18,894 bases of DNA from Thermomicrobiales bacterium (GTDB lineage Bacteria > Chloroflexota > Chloroflexia > Thermomicrobiales > UBA6265), in the NCBI GenBank assembly GCA_041390825.1, contig JAWKPF010000053.1, positions 1 to 18,894 of the forward strand, in the 5' to 3' direction. A model generated the notes under the pieces. That model was given only the letters and a program-made list of their open reading frames with translations. It was not told where the DNA came from and did not search any database. Both the position numbers and the translations under genes were made by a program. Below are positions 1-6,916 of the stretch, piece by piece. How positions within the stretch are numbered: the stretch's first letter is position 1; every line of letters begins with the position of its first letter.

Positions 1-339
1 CTGGTCGTGGCCTTCACGTACTTCTACACGATGGTCGTCTTCTATCAGCAGAAGATCCCGGAAACCCTTCAGCGGCAGGGCGCATTCGTGCCAGGCATCC
101 GTCCGGGCAAGAACACCGCGGTTTACCTTCAGCAGGTTCTTCAGCGGATCACGCTCGTCGGCGCGCTCTTCCTGGGTGTGGTCGCCGTCATGCCGTACAT
201 CGCCTCGCAGATCACCGGTATCCAGACGCTGCTGATCAGCGCCACGTCGATCCTGATCGTCGTTGGTGTGGCGATCGACACCATGCGCCAGCTGGAAGCG
301 CAACTGATGATGCGCAACTACGAAGGCTTCATTCAATAG
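1..339 (+). CDS. secY: SecY preprotein translocase subunit, C-terminal part (5' end outside window)
   Basis: Reading frame 1 is open from the first base and ends at TAG 337-339, giving 112 residues. SecY is the channel-forming membrane subunit of the SecYEG translocon. The visible part starts in a transmembrane segment, continues through a basic cytosolic loop (QQKIPETLQRQGAFVPGIRPGK, the typical SecY loop before TM9), two further hydrophobic segments (around LVGALFLGVVAVMPYIA and LLISATSILIVVGVAIDTMRQLEAQ) and a short cytosolic tail ending NYEGFIQ. The RPGK..A.YL motif and the tail pattern 'QLEAQLMMRNYEGF' are standard for SecY. It lies directly upstream of adk, the classical secY-adk-map order of the ribosomal-protein operon. 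The gene is cut only by the window edge; no sign of damage. Confidence 0.96.
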   Translation: MVVAFTYFYTMVVFYQQKIPETLQRQGAFVPGIRPGKNTAVYLQQVLQRITLVGALFLGVVAVMPYIASQITGIQTLLISATSILIVVGVAIDTMRQLEAQLMMRNYEGFIQ

Positions 340-346
340 GTCGGTT

Positions 347-380
347 CGCGGCGCCCTGGAGACGTTTCCGGGGCGCCGCG
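347..380 (+). terminator. Strong hairpin between secY and adk, no U-tract
   Basis: An inverted repeat pairs 347-361 with 366-380: ten perfect GC-rich pairs (CGCGGCGCCC with GGGCGCCGCG), then five inner pairs including two G-T wobbles, closing on a four-base loop. It is followed by CGGACTGATC, not a T-run, so it is not a canonical intrinsic terminator. It may be an RNA processing site, a partial terminator or an mRNA stabiliser between secY and adk. The structure is seen in the sequence; the role is inference. Confidence 0.5.
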
Positions 381-409
381 CGGACTGATCGGGAAAACGG
401 ATCACTCGC

Positions 410-1081
410 ATGAACATCATCATGATCGGACCCCAGGGCTCGGGCAAAGGCACGCAAGCCGATCTGCTCGGTCCCAAGATCGGGGCGGTCAAGCTCTCGA
501 CCGGCGACCTGTTTCGCGCGCACATCGCCGACGAGACGCCACTCGGTCTCAAGGTGAAAGAAATCCTGGCCGCCGGGCACCTGGTCTCCGATGACATCAC
601 ACTGGCAATGGTCGCAGAACGGCTCGACACGATTGCCGCCAATCGGGTAAGCGGGGTTATCTTCGATGGCTTTCCTCGCACCGAGGCCCAGGCAGAAGGG
701 TTGGACGAACTGCTGCGTGAACGTGGCCAGGAGATCGATCATGTGATCGAGCTGGCAGTTCCCGAATCGGTTCTGATCGAGCGCATGAGCGGTCGCCGTG
801 TCTGCACATCGTGCGGAGCCAGCTACAACCTCGCGTTCCAGTCCACAAAGGTGCCCGGAGTGTGCGACAAGTGCGGGGGAGAGCTCGTGCAGCGTCCTGA
901 CGACATGCCGGAGGCCATTCACAAGCGGCTCCAGCTCTACAGCGAAATGACCAAGCCCCTGCTCGACTTCTATGGGAAGCGCGGCCTGGTCGCTACGATC
1001 GACGGAAACAAGGATGTCGAAACTGTTCAGCAGGCGATCGTCGATGCCATTGCGGCGTCCACGGTCGATCAAACGGCCTGA
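410..1081 (+). CDS. adk: Adenylate kinase, zinc-lid type
   Basis: Catalyses ATP + AMP = 2 ADP in the cytosol, keeping adenylate pools in balance. The 223-residue protein has the P-loop GPQGSGKGTQ at residues 7-16, the AMP-binding DGFPRT motif at 86-91 and the long LID domain. The LID carries a four-cysteine zinc site, Cys132-X2-Cys135 and Cys152-X2-Cys155, followed by GGELVQRPDD, where most relatives have RADD or RDDD. Length is normal for the long-form bacterial enzyme. The ATG at 410 begins MNIIMIGPQG, which is where the family starts; the ribosome binding site is weak (GGGAAAA lies about 12 bases upstream). It ends seven bases before map, so the two are surely cotranscribed, and it follows secY after a strong hairpin. 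Confidence 0.97.
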   Translation: MNIIMIGPQGSGKGTQADLLGPKIGAVKLSTGDLFRAHIADETPLGLKVKEILAAGHLVSDDITLAMVAERLDTIAANRVSGVIFDGFPRTEAQAEGLDELLRERGQEIDHVIELAVPESVLIERMSGRRVCTSCGASYNLAFQSTKVPGVCDKCGGELVQRPDDMPEAIHKRLQLYSEMTKPLLDFYGKRGLVATIDGNKDVETVQQAIVDAIAASTVDQTA

Positions 1082-1088
1082 TCCTGCC

Positions 1089-1853
1089 ATGGCCATCACG
1101 ATCAAGAACGAGAAAGAGATCGAGCTCATGCGGCAGGCGGGTCACATCGTTGGCCTGGCCCATGCCGCCGTGCAGCCGGCCATCGTTCCTGGCGTGACCA
1201 CCAAGGAACTCGACGATATCGTCCGAGAGGTGATCGAGACGAACGGCGCCAAGCCTACCTTTCTCGGTCATCTCGGTTTTACCGGCAGCATCTGCGCGTC
1301 TGTCAATGAAGAGATCGTGCACGGAATCCCTGGAAAAAAAGCGCTGCGCGATGGCGACATCATCTCTATCGATATTGGCGCCACCTACCAGGGGTATATT
1401 GGCGACTCTGCCTGGACTTATCCCGTCGGAACGATCGACAGTGAGTCCGAACGTCTGCTCGATGTCACCGAGGAATCGTTGTATGTCGGCATCGAGCAGG
1501 CCGTTGCCGGCAATCGCCTTGGCGATATCGGCAGCGCCATCGAACGCTACATCCTGAGCAACGGCTTCGGCATGGTCCGTGAGTACGGAGGTCACGGGGT
1601 TGGCCGCCAGATGTGGGAAGAGCCGCACGTGGCCAACCACGGCAAGGCTGGCACAGGTGTCGTGCTGCGAGCGGGCATGACCATCGCCATCGAGCCGATG
1701 GTCAATGTCGGAGGCGACGAAACGCTTCAGCTGGATGATGGCTGGACGGTCATCACGCGTGATAGGACCCGTTCAGCGCATTTCGAACACACGATTCTCA
1801 TTCAGAACGGCCCGGCGGAAATTCTGACGAAACGGGTGGCCGTTGTGGTATGA
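1089..1853 (+). CDS. map: Type I methionine aminopeptidase
   Basis: Removes the initiator methionine from nascent proteins. The 254-residue protein is the short MetAP1 form without N-terminal extension. All five dinuclear metal ligands are visible: Asp95 (SIDIGA), Asp106 (GDSAWT), His169 (GGHGVGR), Glu202 (AIEPM) and Glu233 (HFEHT); the substrate-contact histidine is His78 or nearby in IVHGIP. ATG 1089 is chosen because MAITIKNEKEIELMRQAG is the normal family N terminus and it lies seven bases after the adk stop; there is no good Shine-Dalgarno, suggesting translational coupling to adk. Downstream, a 118-base gap with a perfect hairpin separates it from rpmJ, in the place where infA is commonly found. 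Confidence 0.97.
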   Translation: MAITIKNEKEIELMRQAGHIVGLAHAAVQPAIVPGVTTKELDDIVREVIETNGAKPTFLGHLGFTGSICASVNEEIVHGIPGKKALRDGDIISIDIGATYQGYIGDSAWTYPVGTIDSESERLLDVTEESLYVGIEQAVAGNRLGDIGSAIERYILSNGFGMVREYGGHGVGRQMWEEPHVANHGKAGTGVVLRAGMTIAIEPMVNVGGDETLQLDDGWTVITRDRTRSAHFEHTILIQNGPAEILTKRVAVVV

Positions 1854-1864
1854 TTGTCTGTCTT

Positions 1865-1885
1865 GCGCACGCGCCACGCGTGCGC
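1865..1885 (+). terminator. Perfect 9-bp hairpin between map and rpmJ
   Basis: GCGCACGCG (1865-1873) pairs perfectly with CGCGTGCGC (1877-1885) around a three-base loop CCA, and is followed by TCTTGG. The following T content is too low for a confident intrinsic terminator, but it is a stable structure in the 118-base map-rpmJ gap. It could be a partial terminator or an RNA processing point. Confidence 0.45.
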
Positions 1886-1971
1886 TCTTGGTGCGTCTGG
1901 GCTGTTTGACATCGCACTTCGAGGACGGACTGCCCGGCCCCGAGCGAGACACGAGAAGGTTGGTTTGATCG

Positions 1972-2085
1972 ATGAAAGTTGCAGCATCTGTTAAGCGACG
2001 GTGCGACAAATGCAAGGTGATTCGGCGGCACGGAATCATCCGTGTGATCTGCTCGAATCCCAAGCACAAGCAACGTCAGGGCTAG
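1972..2085 (+). CDS. rpmJ: Ribosomal protein L36 (bL36), zinc form
   Basis: A 37-residue reading frame, MKVAASVKRRCDKCKVIRRH and onward, ending KHKQRQG. It is the small 50S protein L36. The zinc-ribbon ligands are Cys11, Cys14, Cys27 and His32 (C-X2-C-X12-C-X4-H), so this is the C+ paralogue rather than the zinc-free one. ATG 1972 is the only sensible start; the nearest purine stretch, GAGAAGG, is about 12 bases upstream, farther than usual. It sits 33 bases ahead of rpsM, the conserved neighbour. Length is exactly that of the family. Confidence 0.96.
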   Translation: MKVAASVKRRCDKCKVIRRHGIIRVICSNPKHKQRQG

Positions 2086-2118
2086 TCGCTCAGCACGAGC
2101 GTTAGAGGAACGAGCGAT

Positions 2119-2490
2119 ATGGCGAGAATTTCCGGAGTCGACCTTCCGCGCGAGAAGCGTGTCGAAGCAGCGCTTCCCTACATTTACGGCATTGGCTTGC
2201 ACACGAGCCAGGTCCTGCTCGAGCGCACCGGGATCAATCCGGACACCCGCGTGCGCGATCTGACCGATGAAGAGGTCAATCGCCTGCGCGAGATCATCGA
2301 CAAGGAATACCGCGTCGAGGGCGATCTTCGTCGAGAGGTCTCGCTCAACATCAAGCGCTTGATGGACATCGGGTGCTACCGCGGACTGCGACATCGCCGC
2401 GGCATGCCCGTGCGCGGTCAACGCACCCGCACCAATGCGCGCACCCGCCGCGGTCCGAAGCGCGGTATCGGTATCCGCAACAAGAAGTAG
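2119..2490 (+). CDS. rpsM: Ribosomal protein S13 (uS13)
   Basis: 123-residue 30S head protein that contacts the initiator tRNA and bridges to the 50S subunit. The N terminus MARISGVDLPREKRVEAALP, the helix-two-turn-helix region (YIYGIGLHTSQVLLERTGI), the GCYRGLRHRRGMPVRGQRT motif at about residues 85-103 and the basic tail ending GIRNKK are all standard. AGAGGA ends about nine bases before ATG 2119, a good ribosome binding site. Placed between rpmJ and rpsK as in most bacteria. Confidence 0.98.
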   Translation: MARISGVDLPREKRVEAALPYIYGIGLHTSQVLLERTGINPDTRVRDLTDEEVNRLREIIDKEYRVEGDLRREVSLNIKRLMDIGCYRGLRHRRGMPVRGQRTRTNARTRRGPKRGIGIRNKK

Positions 2491-2494
2491 TTCG

Positions 2495-2516
2495 CGCGGG
2501 CCTGTGGGGCCCCGCG
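2495..2516 (+). terminator. GC-rich hairpin between rpsM and rpsK
   Basis: CGCGGGCC (2495-2502) pairs with GGCCCCGCG (2508-2516) with one bulged C and a five-base loop TGTGG, then TTATTGAG. It is a stable stem with only a short weak T stretch, in a 63-base gap. It may attenuate or protect the mRNA; a full terminator here is unlikely because rpsK, rpsD and rpoA follow. Confidence 0.4.
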
Positions 2517-2553
2517 TTATTGAGATCGATCTGGTAGAGGAGAAACGACAACA

Positions 2554-2970
2554 ATGTCTGAGCGTCGACGATCGGGAGGGTCCGCCAAGGGCAAGACGCG
2601 CATTCGGCGTCGAGACCGCAAGAATATCCCTCGCGGCAAGGGCTTCATTCGGGCCACCTTCAACAATACGATCGTGACGCTGACCGATCCGGCCGGCAAT
2701 GTGATCGCTTGGTCGAGTGCCGGTTCGAACGGCTTCAAGGGCTCGCGCAAGAGCACTCCGTATGCCGCCCAGGTGACCGCCGAGCAGGCTGCCCGCAAGG
2801 CGATGGAGCATGGCCTGCGCCAGGTCGATGTCTACGTCAAGGGCCCCGGCTCCGGCCGCGAGATGGCTATTCGCGCATTGCAGGCCGCGGGCGTTCAGGT
2901 TGTGTCGATCACCGATACTACTCCGATTCCGCACAATGGTTGCCGTCCTCCCAAGCGGCGTCGCGTCTAG
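2554..2970 (+). CDS. rpsK: Ribosomal protein S11 (uS11)
   Basis: 138-residue 30S platform protein that shapes the mRNA exit side of the ribosome. The basic, disordered N terminus (MSERRRSGGSAKGKTRIRRR) is followed by the conserved core: ATFNNTIVTLTDPAGNVIAW, GFKGSRKSTPYAAQ, VYVKGPGSGREMAIRAL and DTTPIPHNGCRPPKRRRV at the C terminus. A strong AGAGGAG lies about ten bases upstream of ATG 2554. It is separated from rpsD by only 18 bases. Confidence 0.98.
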   Translation: MSERRRSGGSAKGKTRIRRRDRKNIPRGKGFIRATFNNTIVTLTDPAGNVIAWSSAGSNGFKGSRKSTPYAAQVTAEQAARKAMEHGLRQVDVYVKGPGSGREMAIRALQAAGVQVVSITDTTPIPHNGCRPPKRRRV

Positions 2971-2988
2971 GAAGGGTCGTCAAGAGGA

Positions 2989-3633
2989 ATGGCTCGTTAT
3001 ACAGGACCAGTTTGCCGGCTGTGCCGGCGCGAGGGCGTCAAGCTCTACTTGAAGGGCGCGCGCTGCGATGGGCCGAAGTGCCCCATCACTATGAAGCAGC
3101 CGGCGCGCAATTTCCCGCCGGGTCAACATGGCCAGCGCCGAACCCGGCGCCCGTCGGAGTACGGCCATCAGCTTCGTGAGAAGCAGAAGGTTCGCCGCTA
3201 TTACGGGGTGCTCGAAACGCAGTTTCGCAAGATCTATGCCGAGGCCGAGCGCCGCGGTGGTGTGACCGGTGACAACCTGCTGCAGCTTCTCGAGTCGCGG
3301 TTGGACAACACCGTCTTCCGCATGGGTTTCGCTGATTCGCGACAGCAGGCTCGCCAGCTCGTGCGCCACGGTCACTTCACGGTCAACGGCCGCAAGACCG
3401 ATATTCCGTCGTACCAGGTGCGCGCCGGCGATGTCATCTCCGTCAAGGGCGAAAGCCGGGGCAAGGAATACTTTGTGACCGCTACGGATTTGCTGCAGAG
3501 CAAGCAGGCTCCGGAGTGGCTCTCGGTCAATCCGACCGAGCTCAGCGGCCGCGTCATTGCGCTGCCGACTCGGGACCAAATGGAAATCCCGCAATTCAAC
3601 GAAGCGCTCATCGTCGAGTACTACAGCCGCTAA
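2989..3633 (+). CDS. rpsD: Ribosomal protein S4 (uS4), zinc-binding form
   Basis: 214-residue primary 16S rRNA-binding protein, also known as an autoregulator of the alpha operon in enterobacteria. The N terminus MARYTGPVCRLCRREGVKLY carries four cysteines at 9, 12, 26 and 31 (C-X2-C-X13-C-X4-C), the zinc/iron-sulphur arrangement known from Thermus S4. The S4 RNA-binding domain is at about residues 98-160 (ESRLDNTVFRMGFADSRQQARQLVRHGHFTVNG). The C terminus EALIVEYYSR is typical. The start is fixed by homology, but the ribosome binding site is odd: AGAGGA directly abuts the ATG, while GGAAGG is 13 bases away, so initiation may rely on coupling to rpsK. Confidence 0.98.
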   Translation: MARYTGPVCRLCRREGVKLYLKGARCDGPKCPITMKQPARNFPPGQHGQRRTRRPSEYGHQLREKQKVRRYYGVLETQFRKIYAEAERRGGVTGDNLLQLLESRLDNTVFRMGFADSRQQARQLVRHGHFTVNGRKTDIPSYQVRAGDVISVKGESRGKEYFVTATDLLQSKQAPEWLSVNPTELSGRVIALPTRDQMEIPQFNEALIVEYYSR

Positions 3634-3642
3634 TGCACTTCT

Positions 3643-3672
3643 CGCCCTTGCGACCGCACAGCCGCAAGGGCG
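3643..3672 (+). terminator. Perfect 10-bp hairpin after rpsD
   Basis: CGCCCTTGCG (3643-3652) pairs with CGCAAGGGCG (3663-3672), ten pairs without mismatch, with a ten-base loop. It begins nine bases after the rpsD stop. No T-run follows. It forms the first half of a two-hairpin leader in front of rpoA. Confidence 0.5.
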
Positions 3673-3679
3673 ACTCATG

Positions 3680-3704
3680 ACGCTCGTGAGCGTTCTCATT
3701 ATTT
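3680..3704 (+). terminator. Small hairpin with T-rich tail upstream of rpoA
   Basis: ACGCT (3680-3684) pairs with AGCGT (3689-3693) around CGTG, followed by TCTCATTATTT (3694-3704). An alternative longer fold pairs ATGA (3677-3680) with TCAT (3696-3699). It resembles a weak intrinsic terminator ending three bases before the rpoA Shine-Dalgarno, so it could adjust RNA polymerase alpha levels relative to the ribosomal genes. Confidence 0.35.
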
Positions 3705-3706
3705 GC

Positions 3707-3713
3707 AAGGAGG
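3707..3713 (+). promoter_or_regulatory. Strong Shine-Dalgarno deciding the TTG start of rpoA
   Basis: AAGGAGG at 3707-3713 is a near-perfect complement of the 16S rRNA 3' end and lies nine bases before TTG 3723-3725. Two TTG codons are in tandem (3723 and 3726); the spacing favours the first. There is no ATG nearby in frame. Confidence 0.75.
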
Positions 3714-3722
3714 CAGTTCCCA

Positions 3723-4784
3723 TTGTTGGAGCGACCTGGATTTACGATTGAAACAGTTACCGAGGGCGAGAATTACGGACGCTATCGCGTCGAGCCCCTC
3801 GAACCCGGATACGGCACCACCCTTGGGAACGCGCTGCGCCGGATTCTCCTTCGGTCGCTCGAAGGGGTCGCGATCTCGCGCGTCCGCATCGACGGCGTCT
3901 GGCACGAGTTCTCGACTGTCAAGGACGTGCGCGAGGATGTGACCGAACTGGTGCTGAACCTCAAGAAGGTTCGCCTCCGCCGCGTCATGGACATCAATGG
4001 CGACGTTCGCGCGCACCTTTACGTGCGTGGTGATGGATCTGGCGACAAGGTCGTGACCGCCGGTGATGTGGCGTGGCCGACCGAAGTCGACGTGATCAAT
4101 CCGGATCAGGCGATTGCGACCCTGACCGCTCCGGATGCAGTGCTGGACGTCGATTTGTGGGTGAACCGCGGCCGGGGGTATCGCGAAGCCGAGACGCAGG
4201 AAACGTTTGCGCTGGGCGAGATTCCCATCGACGCGATCTATACCCCGATTCAGAAGGTCAACTACGTCGTCGAGCACACACGCGTTGGTCAGCAGACCGA
4301 CTACGACAGCCTGATCCTCGAGATCTTGACCGATGGCACCATCGAACCGAACGATGCGCTTGCCGAGGCTGCCCAAATTCTGGTCGAGCACGCCAAGGTC
4401 TTTGCTGATTTCAACCGCGCGCCATCGGCGGCCGAAACCGCGTCTGGTCCGTCGATTCCGGAAGAGGTGCAGAACACGCGCCTCACCGATCTCGGCCTCT
4501 CGCCACGCGTCACGAACGCGCTGCGCAGCCGTGGCATCGAGACCGTTGGTCATGTGCTTTCCATCGACGCCGATACGCTGATGTCGATCCGCAACTTCGG
4601 TCCCCGCTCGCTCAACGAGCTGCGTGACAAGTTGATCGAGTACGGCTACTGGCCGGAGGATGCGCAGATCGGCGGTGTCGGCGCCGAAGTGGTTGGCGAC
4701 GACGAAGATATCGACGATATGGCAGCTGCTCTGCGCGCGCTCCAGGAGCGCGGAATCGGCGGCGATCTGGACGACGAGGAATAG
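3723..4784 (+). CDS. rpoA: DNA-directed RNA polymerase alpha subunit
   Basis: Dimer scaffold of RNA polymerase. The 353-residue protein has the alpha N-terminal domain at about 1-230 (YGTTLGNALRRILLRSLEGV; HEFSTVKDVREDVTELVLNL) and the C-terminal domain at about 252-308, with the helix-hairpin-helix DNA-contact region LGLSPRVTNALRSRGIETVG and SIRNFGPRSLNEL. It starts at TTG behind an excellent AAGGAGG. It is longer than the usual 310-330 residues because of an acidic tail of about 40 residues after the C-terminal domain (VGDDEDIDDMAAALRALQER, ending GDLDDEE). The stop is four bases before rplQ, whose ribosome binding site lies inside rpoA. Confidence 0.98.
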   Translation: MLERPGFTIETVTEGENYGRYRVEPLEPGYGTTLGNALRRILLRSLEGVAISRVRIDGVWHEFSTVKDVREDVTELVLNLKKVRLRRVMDINGDVRAHLYVRGDGSGDKVVTAGDVAWPTEVDVINPDQAIATLTAPDAVLDVDLWVNRGRGYREAETQETFALGEIPIDAIYTPIQKVNYVVEHTRVGQQTDYDSLILEILTDGTIEPNDALAEAAQILVEHAKVFADFNRAPSAAETASGPSIPEEVQNTRLTDLGLSPRVTNALRSRGIETVGHVLSIDADTLMSIRNFGPRSLNELRDKLIEYGYWPEDAQIGGVGAEVVGDDEDIDDMAAALRALQERGIGGDLDDEE

Positions 4785-4788
4785 TTCG

Positions 4789-5142
4789 ATGCGACACCGA
4801 AAGGCTGGCCGAAAGCTCGGCCGCAACCCATCACAGCGCCAGGCGCTCTTTCGCCAGCTTGCGATCTCGATGATTCTCCATGAGCGGATCACGACGACCG
4901 AGGCAAAGGCGAAAGATCTTCGCCCGGTGATCGAGAAGCTGGTGACCATCGCGCGCGAGGATTCGAGCGCGAATCGCCATCTGATCATGAGCAAGATCGA
5001 CAACCCGCTTGCGACGACCAAGCTTTTCGAGGTCATCGCGCCGCGGTATGAGTCCACCAACGGCGGGTACACCCGCATCTCGAAGCTGGAGCCTCGTCGC
5101 GGCGATGCTGCGAAGATGGCGCTGATCGAGTTTGTCGAATAG
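4789..5142 (+). CDS. rplQ: Ribosomal protein L17 (bL17)
   Basis: 117-residue 50S protein located near the peptide exit tunnel. The start MRHRKAGRKLGRNPSQRQAL is the hallmark of L17, followed by LAISMILHERITTTEAKAKD, and the protein ends ALIEFVE as usual. ATG 4789 is used: it is four bases after the rpoA stop, with GAGGA about eight bases upstream inside the rpoA 3' end. It overlaps the presumed truA start by 11 bases, so the two are translationally linked. Confidence 0.97.
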   Translation: MRHRKAGRKLGRNPSQRQALFRQLAISMILHERITTTEAKAKDLRPVIEKLVTIAREDSSANRHLIMSKIDNPLATTKLFEVIAPRYESTNGGYTRISKLEPRRGDAAKMALIEFVE

Positions 5143-6022
5143 AACGCGTTTCGGCGAACCGGCTGCCGGGATCATCCGCTTGCGGGTGAGCTACGACGGC
5201 CGGGGATTCGTCGGGTCGCAGCGTCAGGCGAGCGCTCGAACCGTTCAGGGAGAACTGGAACGCGCGCTCGAGGAGATTGCCGGCAAGGCCATCCCAATTC
5301 ATCTTGCAGGCCGCACCGATCGCGGCGTGCATGCCGCCGGGCAGGTGGCCAGTTGCTCCCGTGAGGGTGTTCGGATCGATATCCGGCAACTGCCCAAAGC
5401 GATGAACGCCCATCTCGGGACCGACATCGCGGTTCAGGAGGCGCGACTGGAGCCAATGGGGTTCCACGCGCGCTATTCAGCCACCTGGCGCGAATACCGG
5501 TACCGTCTGTGGACCGGTACCCGCCAACCGAACGCGGATGGGTACGTGTGGGTTTTCCCACAACGGCTCGACCTCGCTCGATTGGCGGACGCGGCAAACC
5601 GTATCGTCGGCGAGCACGACTTTGCGGCGTTCGCATCGGGGGGCGAAGGTGTCCCTTGGTCGAGCCGCAAGGATCGCCAGCACGGATCGACTCGCATCGT
5701 GCGACTATGCACCGTGCAGGAGATCGAGAACTGGTGGGGCGCCACCCGACATGACGGGACGCTGATCGAGTTCCGCATCGTGGCAAATGGGTTCCTGCCA
5801 CGGATGGTTCGTGGAATCGTGGGAACCCTGGTCGAAATCGGGCGCGGCGCGCGCCAGCCGGACCTCGTCGACGAGCTTTTCGTCGCCAGGGACCGGCGCA
5901 AAGCGCCAAAGAATGTCCCGGCCGAAGGGTTGACACTCTGGGCCGTGGGATATGGAAACGAGCAGCCGGAAGCCGTGCGGAACCGGCCGAATGGCCGGCA
6001 ACGAGCCGGGGAGTCAGGATAG
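5132..6022 (+). CDS. truA: tRNA pseudouridine(38-40) synthase TruA
   Basis: Converts uridines 38-40 of the tRNA anticodon arm to pseudouridine. The 296-residue protein shows VSYDGRGFVGSQ (family: YDG..F.G.Q), the catalytic aspartate at about residue 63 in AGRTDRGVHAAGQV, where Arg replaces the more usual Ala or Lys after TD, then FHARYSATWREYRYRL and FLPRMVRGIVGTLVEIG. The start is uncertain: TTG 5132 overlaps rplQ by 11 bases and gives 22 residues before the YDG motif; the only later choice is TTG 5180, which would be very short. No ATG is available. The C-terminal tail (QPEAVRNRPNGRQRAGESG) is probably disordered. It lies four bases before rplM; rplQ-truA-rplM-rpsI is a common order. Confidence 0.93.
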   Translation: MSNRTRFGEPAAGIIRLRVSYDGRGFVGSQRQASARTVQGELERALEEIAGKAIPIHLAGRTDRGVHAAGQVASCSREGVRIDIRQLPKAMNAHLGTDIAVQEARLEPMGFHARYSATWREYRYRLWTGTRQPNADGYVWVFPQRLDLARLADAANRIVGEHDFAAFASGGEGVPWSSRKDRQHGSTRIVRLCTVQEIENWWGATRHDGTLIEFRIVANGFLPRMVRGIVGTLVEIGRGARQPDLVDELFVARDRRKAPKNVPAEGLTLWAVGYGNEQPEAVRNRPNGRQRAGESG

Positions 6023-6026
6023 AGAG

Positions 6027-6461
6027 ATGGAACGCAAAACCTGGTCGCCGCGCGCGAAGGACGTTCAGCACGATTGGTACGTGGTCGATGCGGAGGGCAA
6101 GACCCTGGGCCGCCTCGCCACGGTCATCGCCAGCACCTTGCGCGGCAAGAACAAGCCCACGTTCGCCCCTCACATGGACATGGGCGATTACGTCATCGTT
6201 ATCAATGCCGACAAGATCGCTGTCACCGGCAACAAGGAGAACGAGAAGCTCTACAGCCGCCACTCTGGCTATCCTGGCGGTCTCACCCAGGTCTCGCTGC
6301 GCGACATGCGCCAGCAGCATCCGGAACGCATCATCAAGTTCGCGGTGAAGGGCATGCTCCCGAAGAATGCGCTCGGTGAGGAGCAGCTGAAGAAGCTGAA
6401 GGTCTACACCGGCGCGTCGCATCCGCACGAAGCCCAGCAGCCGAAGGAACTGGCCGTCTAG
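6027..6461 (+). CDS. rplM: Ribosomal protein L13 (uL13)
   Basis: 144-residue early-assembly 50S protein. Typical motifs are WYVVDAEGKTLGRLAT, the nucleotide-fold-like LRGKNKPTFAPHMDMGDYVI, YSRHSGYPGGLTQ, and AVKGMLPKNALGEEQLKKLK near the C terminus. ATG 6027 gives the usual MERKTWSP-type start; CAGGA lies about seven bases upstream in the truA 3' end. It is cotranscribed with rpsI, its obligate partner in most bacteria, 20 bases downstream. Confidence 0.98.
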   Translation: MERKTWSPRAKDVQHDWYVVDAEGKTLGRLATVIASTLRGKNKPTFAPHMDMGDYVIVINADKIAVTGNKENEKLYSRHSGYPGGLTQVSLRDMRQQHPERIIKFAVKGMLPKNALGEEQLKKLKVYTGASHPHEAQQPKELAV

Positions 6462-6481
6462 GCCGGTAGGGGAGTATTCAC

Positions 6482-6886
6482 ATGGTCGACACCAAACAGC
6501 GTTATCTCTACGGAACTGGTCGTCGGAAGGCGGCAGTCGCTCGCGTCCGCATGTATCCCGGCAGTGGTTCCATTCAGGTCAACGGCAGGGAGATGACCGA
6601 CTACTTCGGTGGCCGCGGACTCCTGCACGTCACCGTTCTCCAGCCACTCGAGTTGACTCAAACCACCAATTCCTATGATGTGGTGGTCAAGGTCGTTGGC
6701 GGCGGCACCTCCGGCCAGGCTGGCGCGGTCCGCCATGGCATCGCGCGCGCGCTGGCCAAGTCCGATGATGAATTGCGTGGTCCACTCAAGCGGGCAGGCC
6801 TGCTCACTCGCGACGCACGCGTGAAGGAGCGCAAGAAGGTCGGACTCAAGCGAGCCCGCAAGGCGCCTCAGTACACCAAGCGGTAA
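6482..6886 (+). CDS. rpsI: Ribosomal protein S9 (uS9)
   Basis: 134-residue 30S protein whose C-terminal tail reaches the P-site tRNA. Seen here: YLYGTGRRKAAVARVRMYPG at the N terminus, GGGTSGQAGAVRHGIARAL in the middle and the conserved tail KKVGLKRARKAPQYTKR, with the terminal KR that contacts tRNA. ATG 6482 is preceded by GGGGAG at seven bases. It is the last gene of the ribosomal-protein run and is followed by a strong terminator. Confidence 0.98.
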   Translation: MVDTKQRYLYGTGRRKAAVARVRMYPGSGSIQVNGREMTDYFGGRGLLHVTVLQPLELTQTTNSYDVVVKVVGGGTSGQAGAVRHGIARALAKSDDELRGPLKRAGLLTRDARVKERKKVGLKRARKAPQYTKR

Positions 6887-6916
6887 CCTGGCGCCGCACA
6901 CAGCACAGATACACAG

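Noticed and set aside
1906..1911. Perfect TTGACA upstream of rpmJ as a -35 box
   Set aside because: No TATAAT-like hexamer lies 16-18 bases downstream (the sequence there is ACTGCC), so a promoter cannot be supported.
1854..1971. Hidden short infA frame
   Set aside because: 118 bases cannot hold the roughly 70 codons of IF-1, and no IF-1-like sequence is visible in any frame.
3699..5078. 459-codon open frame on the minus strand opposite rpoA and rplQ, and similar long antisense frames opposite rpsM/rpsK (1798-2934), carB (15377-16354) and cax (17291-18199)
   Set aside because: They mirror strongly conserved plus-strand genes and result from GC-rich codon bias; compositions are unlike real proteins and no ribosome binding sites or motifs were found.
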